Assembly (NCBI GenBank): GCA_945889565.1
Contig: CAMDBZ010000005.1
Span: 1-22,576 of the forward strand
Direction: 5' to 3'
Source of the DNA: Thermoflexus hugenholtzii JAD2
Lineage (GTDB): Bacteria > Chloroflexota > Dehalococcoidia > UBA2979
DNA length: 22,576 bases
The translations under genes were made by a program, and so were the position numbers. Of this stretch, positions 17,922-22,576 are shown piece by piece; within the stretch, counting starts at the first letter, position 1; the number at the start of each line of letters is the position of its first letter. The notes beneath the pieces are model-generated. The model was not told the DNA's origin and did no database searches. It saw only the letters and a list, made by a program, of their open reading frames with translations.

Positions 17922-18800
17922 ATGGACGTGCACCTGCTCGATGGCACATACGAGCTGTTTCGGCACTTCTTCGCCGTGCCGCGCCGCCTCGACGCGGGCG
18001 GACGCGAGTGCGGTGCGGTCGTCGGCGTGGTCGGCTCCGTGCTGCGCATGCTCGAGGAGGGCGCGACCCACCTCGGCGTGGCCACGGACCACGTAATCGA
18101 GTCGTTCCGCAACGCGCTGTGGCCCGGCTACAAGACCGGCGCGGGCGTCGACCTGGAGCTGCTCGCGCAGTTCGCGCCGCTCGAGCGCGCGCTCGGGGCG
18201 CTCGGCGTGGTCGTCTGGCCCATGGTCGAGTTCGAGGCCGACGATGCGCTCGCCTCGGCGGCGGCGCTCGCGGCGCGCGACAGCGCGGTGGCGCGCGTAT
18301 GGATCTGCACACCGGACAAGGACCTCGGCCAGTGCGTCGCCGGTGGGCGTGTCGTGCAGCTCGACCGGCGCACCCGCGCGGTGCGCGACGCGGACGCGGT
18401 GCGCGCGAAGTTCGGCGTGCTGCCGGCGTCCATCCCGGACTACCTCGCGCTGGTCGGCGACAGCGCCGACGGCTTCCCTGGCTTGCGCGGCTGGGGAGCG
18501 AAGTCGACGGCAGCCGTGCTCGCGCGCTTCACGCACCTCGAGGCGATCCCGGCCGACGCGAGCGACTGGGGCGTCGCGTTGCCACAGGCGGCCGCGCTCG
18601 CGCGCACGCTGCGCGAGCAGTGGGCGTTGGCGCTGCTCTTTCGCGACCTCGCGACGCTGCGCGCCGACATCCCCCTGTTCGAGCGCGTCGACGCGTTGCG
18701 CTGGGCCGGGCCGACGCACGAGTTCGCGGCGTGGTGCGACGCGGTGCGCGCGCCGGAGCTGCGGCAGCGCGCGCAAGCGGTTACCGTCGCGCGCGGCTGA
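17922..18800 (+). CDS. 5'-3' exonuclease / flap-endonuclease-like protein (PolI N-terminal domain type)
   Basis: This 292-residue stand-alone protein of the 5' nuclease family is related to the N-terminal domain of DNA polymerase I. The acidic metal ligands are present: Asp7 in VHLLDGTYELF, the EFEADD cluster (103-108), CTPDKDLGQ (Asp132, Asp134) and LVGDSADGFPG (Asp180, Asp183). The helix-hairpin-helix GLRGWGAKSTAAVLARF follows. It should cleave 5' flaps or RNA primers. The ATG at 17922 is chosen because DVHLLDG must be N-terminal; an in-frame start at 17844 would add 26 low-complexity residues. It is divergent from the solute-binding gene and convergent with the crotonase. Confidence 0.88.
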   Translation: MDVHLLDGTYELFRHFFAVPRRLDAGGRECGAVVGVVGSVLRMLEEGATHLGVATDHVIESFRNALWPGYKTGAGVDLELLAQFAPLERALGALGVVVWPMVEFEADDALASAAALAARDSAVARVWICTPDKDLGQCVAGGRVVQLDRRTRAVRDADAVRAKFGVLPASIPDYLALVGDSADGFPGLRGWGAKSTAAVLARFTHLEAIPADASDWGVALPQAAALARTLREQWALALLFRDLATLRADIPLFERVDALRWAGPTHEFAAWCDAVRAPELRQRAQAVTVARG

Positions 18801-18828
18801 GCCGGCGGCGTGCGCGGGCTTGCCGTTC

Positions 18829-18873
18829 GCGCCGCGAGCGGACGGCCCGGCTCGGACCGTCCACTCGCGGCGC
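18829..18873. terminator. Bidirectional terminator between the exonuclease and crotonase genes
   Basis: A 17-bp stem (18829-18845 with 18857-18873) with one C-A mismatch and an 11-base loop fills the 83-base gap between two convergent stop codons. No T run is evident on either side. Confidence 0.7.
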
Positions 18874-18883
18874 TGAGGGTGCG

Positions 18884-19750
18884 TTAGCGGTTGCGGAACA
18901 CCGCCGGGCGCTTCTCGGCGAAGGCCGTCGGGCCTTCGACGGAGTCCTCCATGCCGCGCAGGTTGAACTCGAGCGCGCCGGCGAAGGCCTGCGCCTCCGG
19001 GATGGTCATGCTGAAGCACTGGTTGACCATCTGGTTGAAGTTGCGCACGGTGCGCGGCGCCATGCGGCAGATCGTGCGCGCCCAGTCGACGGCTTCTTCG
19101 ACGCAGTGGCCGGAGGGCACCACCTTGTTTACGAAGCCCATCTCGTACGCGCGCTGCGCGCTGATGCGGCGGTCGCCCATGATGCAGACCTCGAGCGCAT
19201 GGCCGGAGTGCATGAGGCGCGGCAGGTAGGCGACGAAGCCCGCGGCCTGGTTCCAGCGCGCTTCGGCGATGTTCATCTCCGCGTGCTCGTCGGCGATGCG
19301 GAACGTGCAGCTCTGCGCGTTCGCCCAGCCGCCCGCAATCGCGAAGCCGTTGATCGCCGCGATCGTCGGCTTCCAGCAGCCGAGCTTCTCGCCGATTGGC
19401 GTCACGCTTGGCGAGCGACGCTGGTACGGGGCGTCGCCGCCCTGCGCCTCGAGCTCGGCGCGGATCTTCAGGTCCTGACCGGCCGAGAACGCCCGCGTGC
19501 CGGCGCCCGTGACGATCGCTACCCACTGCTCGTCGTCGGCCGCGAAGCGCGTCCAGGCGTCGTACCAGCGGTTCCCCATCTCGGGGTCGGAGGAGTTCAT
19601 GCGCTCGGGGCGGTTCATCGTGAGCAGCGCGATGCGGCCGTTGTCGATGGTCTCGTACAACAGCTCCTGGTGCGGCCAGCCGGGCAACGGCACCTTCTCG
19701 ATGGGCGCCGCGACGTTGCCCCCGTACCTGTTCGCCGATGGTGACGTCAT
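18884..19750 (-). CDS. Enoyl-CoA hydratase/isomerase (crotonase) family protein
   Basis: This 288-residue crotonase-fold protein has both oxyanion-hole segments: AFSAGQDLK (87-95) and AAINGFAIAGGWANAQSCTFRIAD (131-154). At the catalytic position Glu163 (NIAEARW) is present. The second Glu of true hydratases, normally in a PGxGG-like loop, is replaced by NQAAGF, so hydration is not assured; hydrolase, isomerase or decarboxylase activity is possible. The ATG (19750) follows GGGGAGG at seven bases, a strong ribosome-binding site. The frame continues 32 codons upstream, but that part is not family-like. It is divergent from the DinB-like gene and stands alone on its strand. Confidence 0.88.
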   Translation of the reverse strand: MTSPSANRYGGNVAAPIEKVPLPGWPHQELLYETIDNGRIALLTMNRPERMNSSDPEMGNRWYDAWTRFAADDEQWVAIVTGAGTRAFSAGQDLKIRAELEAQGGDAPYQRRSPSVTPIGEKLGCWKPTIAAINGFAIAGGWANAQSCTFRIADEHAEMNIAEARWNQAAGFVAYLPRLMHSGHALEVCIMGDRRISAQRAYEMGFVNKVVPSGHCVEEAVDWARTICRMAPRTVRNFNQMVNQCFSMTIPEAQAFAGALEFNLRGMEDSVEGPTAFAEKRPAVFRNR

Positions 19751-19906
19751 CTCGATACCTCCCCTAAGCTCCCGGCAAGGCACGGGCCGTTCCGCCGCGA
19801 TTGCGACCGTAATGCGCCCGTGGCGCGCAAAGTGTAGACGAGCCACGCAAGGCCGCGGCCCCGCTGCCGTCGGCCCGCGTGCGCCCAGGGACGAGGAGCC
19901 GCCAGG

Positions 19907-20407
19907 ATGAGCCAGCTCGCGCGCGGCACCATCGAGCTGCTCACGGCGACGCCGGCGGTGCTCGCCGCGCTGCTGGCCGGCCTACCGCCGGCGGCGGTCG
20001 AACGGCAGGACGCCGGCGGCTGGTCGCCGCGCGACCTGGTGGCGCACCTCGCGGACCGCGGCCGCATCCAGCGCGCGCGCGTCGAGCGGCTGATCGCCGC
20101 GCCCGGCGCGACGATCGAGGACTCCGACGAGCACGCGACGCTTGCCGCGTCCGGGCTGCGCTCGCGGCCGCTCGCGGAGTTGCTCGCCACTCTCGCGCGG
20201 GAGCGTGCCGCCGACGTGCAGCGCTACGCGGCGCTGTCCCCGGAGCGACTCGAGCACACGGGCGTGCACTCGGTGGCGGGCGCGATCACGGCGGCGCAGC
20301 TCATCAATCAGGCCGCGTACCACGACCTGCAGCACGTGCGGCAGATCGCCGCGACGCTTGCGGCGCTGCCCGACGCCGGCCGCGGCCCGTTCGCGATGTT
20401 TGGCTAG
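19907..20407 (+). CDS. DinB-like superfamily protein
   Basis: This 166-residue four-helix-bundle protein is of the DinB/YfiT-like superfamily. The likely metal triad is His47 (VAHLADRGRIQ) and His139/His143 (LINQAAYHDLQHVRQI), with the usual spacing. Such proteins include DNA-damage-induced proteins and thiol-dependent transferases; the reaction here is unknown. The ATG has GAGGAG about eight bases upstream. It lies upstream of the FAH-nitrilase pair on the same strand, separated by 134 bases that contain a possible separate promoter (TACACT at 20502-20507). Confidence 0.8.
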   Translation: MSQLARGTIELLTATPAVLAALLAGLPPAAVERQDAGGWSPRDLVAHLADRGRIQRARVERLIAAPGATIEDSDEHATLAASGLRSRPLAELLATLARERAADVQRYAALSPERLEHTGVHSVAGAITAAQLINQAAYHDLQHVRQIAATLAALPDAGRGPFAMFG

Positions 20408-20541
20408 CGCAGCGCATCGCGGCACGCGTGGGTTGTCATAAGCGGTTGACGCGCATCGGCGCTCCCGCGTGCGGAGCGCAGCGGCGCGCGCCCCGCTGCC
20501 GTACACTGCGCTCGCTGCGGGGCGCGGGAAACGGAGTCGTC

Positions 20542-21297
20542 ATGCGCATCGCTCGCGTGCGCGCGGACGGCCGCGTGAGCACTGCCATCGTGCGCGCGCG
20601 CCGCGCGCACCTCGTGCGCGGCGGGCCGTTCGGGCGGCTCCAGGAGACCGGCGAGGCGTATCCGCTCTCGCAGGTGCAGCTGCTCGTGCCCGTGCAGCCG
20701 CGCAACATCGTGGCCATCGGCCTGAACTATCGCAGCCACGTCGGCGATCGCCCGGTGCCGGTGCGGCCGGAGCCGTTCCTCAAGGCCTCGAGCTCGCTGA
20801 TCGGTCCCGGCGACGCGATCGTGCTCCCCCCCGACGCAGGGCGAGTGGACGAGGAGGGCGAAGTGGTGGCCGTGATCGGGCGCCGTGCGCGCAACCTGCG
20901 CGAGGCCGACGTGGACGCGCACGTGCTCGGCTACACCTGCGGCAACGACGTCTCCGCGCGCGACTGGCAGCGTGACGACATGCAGTGGTGGCGCGCGAAG
21001 TCGGCCGACACCTTCACCGCCGTCGGCCCCTGGGTCGAGACGGGGCTCGACCCCGAGCAGATCGAGCTGCGCGTCACACTGAACGGCGTGCTGGTGCAGG
21101 AGGCGAGCACGGCGCAGCTGATCCACTCCGTGCGCGCGTGCATCGCGTTCATCTCCAGCGCGATGACGCTCGAGCCGGGCGACCTCGTGTTCACCGGCAC
21201 GCCCGGAGCCACATCGCAGCTCGCGGCGGGCGACCGCGTGTCCGTGGCGATCGCCGGGGTCGGTGAGCTCACGAACCCTGTCGAGGCTGCGCGATGA
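20542..21297 (+). CDS. Fumarylacetoacetate hydrolase family protein
   Basis: This 251-residue protein has the FAH fold. NIVAIGLNYRSHVGD (55-69), then VDEEGEVVAVIGR (102-114) and GYTCGNDVSARDWQRDD (130-146) supply the acidic metal ligands and the catalytic loop, and LEPGDLVFTGTPGAT is the C-terminal signature. Members hydrolyse or decarboxylate 2-oxo acids in aromatic and related degradation (for example 2-hydroxyhepta-2,4-diene-1,7-dioate isomerase). The exact substrate cannot be assigned. The ATG has ACGGAG about six bases upstream. The TGA overlaps the ATG of the nitrilase gene as ATGA, suggesting a two-step catabolic unit. Confidence 0.92.
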   Translation: MRIARVRADGRVSTAIVRARRAHLVRGGPFGRLQETGEAYPLSQVQLLVPVQPRNIVAIGLNYRSHVGDRPVPVRPEPFLKASSSLIGPGDAIVLPPDAGRVDEEGEVVAVIGRRARNLREADVDAHVLGYTCGNDVSARDWQRDDMQWWRAKSADTFTAVGPWVETGLDPEQIELRVTLNGVLVQEASTAQLIHSVRACIAFISSAMTLEPGDLVFTGTPGATSQLAAGDRVSVAIAGVGELTNPVEAAR

Positions 21298-22576
21298 CGC
21301 GCCCGTTGCACGTCGCGCTGTTGCAGCTGCGCGCGTTCGATCTCGCGGACCACCGGCTGGCGTGGGCGGATCTGCTCCGGCGCATCGACGAAGCTGCTGC
21401 GCTGGAGCCGCATCCCGACCTGCTGGTGCTGCCGGAGGCGAGCTACCCCGCGTATTTCCTGCGCTCCCGCGCCGCGTACGAGGCCGCCGGCGTGCTGCCC
21501 GACGGCGAGGTCGAGGACGCGCTGGCGGAGCGCGCGCGGCGCCACGGTGTGGCGATCGCGGTGGGCGTGGTGCAGCACGGCGGCCCGGTGACCGCGACCA
21601 ACGACCGCCTGGAGAACGTCGCGCTGCTGTTCGGCGAGGACGGCGCGCTGCTTGCGCGCACCGCGAAGCACTTCTTGTGGCACTTCGACACGCGCTGGTT
21701 CGCGCCGGGCGATCGCTTCCCCGTCGTGGAGGTCGCGGGCGCGCGCGCGGGCATGTTCGTGTGCGCGGACGCACGGCTGCCCGAGATTCCGCGAACGCTC
21801 GCCGTCGGCGGCGCCGAGCTGCTCATCGACTGCACGGCGTGGGTGTCGAGCGGGCGCAACGCCGCCGCGCTCTCCACGCCGCAGGTCGAGTACGTGCTGC
21901 CCGCGCGCGCCATCGAGAACGGTACCTGGATCGTTGCCGCGGACAAGGTTGGCATGGAGGCGGGGTCGATCGTGTACGCCGGGCGCTCAGGCGTGCTGGA
22001 CCCCAGCGGCCGCTGGATCGCGCAGGCGCCGAGTGACGAAGCCGGCGTCGTGACCTGCACCATCGACCTCGATCGCGCGGCCGGCGCCCCGATCGCGCGT
22101 CGCCCGGAGCTGTACGCGGACGCCGCGCTGCCCGCGGAGCGCGCGCGCGCGACGCAGCTGGCGCGCGAGCCGATCGTCGTCGAGGCGGTGGCGGCGCGGG
22201 TCGCTGCGCTGGCGCTGGACCCGTCGCCGTCCGCGGTGGAGCTGATGGAGCGCGTGCGCGCGCAGGTGCGCACGCTCGCCGCGCAGGGCGTCGCGCTGGT
22301 CGTGCTCCCGGACCTCGCCGGCGCGGACGCGCGTGCGGTGAGCCAGCGGGAGCTGCTGCCGCTGCTGATCGCCCTCTCCGGCGAGGCCGAGGTGATGCTC
22401 GCGGTGGTGCTCGCGGAGCGCGAGCTGCAGCGCACCTACAAGACGGCGTACGTGATCGACAAAGGCGAGGTAGTGGCGTTGCACCGGCAGTCGCATCTGA
22501 GCGAGCGCGAGCGTGAGGCCGGCTTCGCGGAGGGTAGCGTGTCGCCGCCGGTGATCGAGACAGTGGTCGGCAACCT
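21294..22576 (+). CDS. Tandem carbon-nitrogen hydrolase (nitrilase superfamily) protein, 3' end outside window
   Basis: The 427 visible residues run off the window with no stop. Residues 1 to about 265 form a complete nitrilase-fold amidohydrolase with the catalytic triad Glu48 (LVLPEASYPAYF), Lys125 (RTAKHFLWH) and Cys157 (GMFVCADARLPE). From about 290 a second nitrilase-like domain begins: VVLPDLAG at 337-343 has Asp340 where Glu is expected, and HRQSHL near 397-402 has Gln399 where Lys is expected, so it looks catalytically dead. The Cys position of this copy lies beyond the window. It should hydrolyse an amide, carbamoyl or nitrile bond. It overlaps the FAH-family gene by ATGA. Confidence 0.85.
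   Translation, partial: MTRPLHVALLQLRAFDLADHRLAWADLLRRIDEAAALEPHPDLLVLPEASYPAYFLRSRAAYEAAGVLPDGEVEDALAERARRHGVAIAVGVVQHGGPVTATNDRLENVALLFGEDGALLARTAKHFLWHFDTRWFAPGDRFPVVEVAGARAGMFVCADARLPEIPRTLAVGGAELLIDCTAWVSSGRNAAALSTPQVEYVLPARAIENGTWIVAADKVGMEAGSIVYAGRSGVLDPSGRWIAQAPSDEAGVVTCTIDLDRAAGAPIARRPELYADAALPAERARATQLAREPIVVEAVAARVAALALDPSPSAVELMERVRAQVRTLAAQGVALVVLPDLAGADARAVSQRELLPLLIALSGEAEVMLAVVLAERELQRTYKTAYVIDKGEVVALHRQSHLSEREREAGFAEGSVSPPVIETVVGN

Noticed and set aside
17855..19744. Plus-strand open frame of about 629 codons across the exonuclease and crotonase genes
   Set aside because: Crosses a convergent terminator and two identified genes in the wrong frame; composition is that of a shadow frame.

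Overview
The window is very GC-rich, gene-dense bacterial chromosome with GTG/TTG starts and many 4-base start/stop overlaps. The gene types suggest Chloroflexota, possibly Dehalococcoidia: a short archaeal-type S-adenosylhomocysteine hydrolase, a stand-alone ferredoxin:thioredoxin reductase catalytic chain, a Tat-exported solute-binding lipoprotein and a crotonase/DinB/FAH cluster. The assignment is inferred from gene content only. No phage, IS element or CRISPR array is visible.

Region 1 (1-8680, minus strand) is a tightly packed run read right to left: adenine phosphoribosyltransferase, then HNH nuclease, MTA phosphorylase, GNAT acetyltransferase, S-adenosylhomocysteine hydrolase, S-adenosylmethionine synthase, sugar-1-phosphate nucleotidyltransferase, phosphomannomutase/phosphoglucomutase and a phosphoglucose/phosphomannose isomerase cut by the window edge. 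It joins the SAM cycle and its purine by-product salvage to NDP-hexose (probably GDP-mannose) supply.

Region 2 (8755-10550, plus) holds a methyltransferase and plsX.

Region 3 (10608-14253) is the most interesting part. A CsoR-type repressor gene faces thioredoxin across two head-on promoters with a copper-type operator. Convergent with thioredoxin is a ferredoxin:thioredoxin reductase catalytic chain whose frame is interrupted by a UGA exactly where the last Cys of the CxC-X16-CxC-X8-CHC signature belongs. The frame continues for 66 more family-like residues, and a hairpin with an AGGUCU loop starts 15 nt after the UGA. About 2 kb further on is a complete tRNA-Sec gene (anticodon TCA). Together these indicate a selenocysteine-containing thioredoxin reductase (CHU) that ordinary gene calling would truncate. 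Between them lies a formyltransferase fused to what looks like the C-terminal half of an NRPS condensation domain.

Region 4 (14498-22576) is accessory metabolism: an MFS exporter, an orphan Tat/lipoprotein solute-binding protein with an uncertain start, a 5'-3' exonuclease, a crotonase, a DinB-like protein, and a fumarylacetoacetate-hydrolase-family protein overlapping a tandem nitrilase-like protein that runs off the window.
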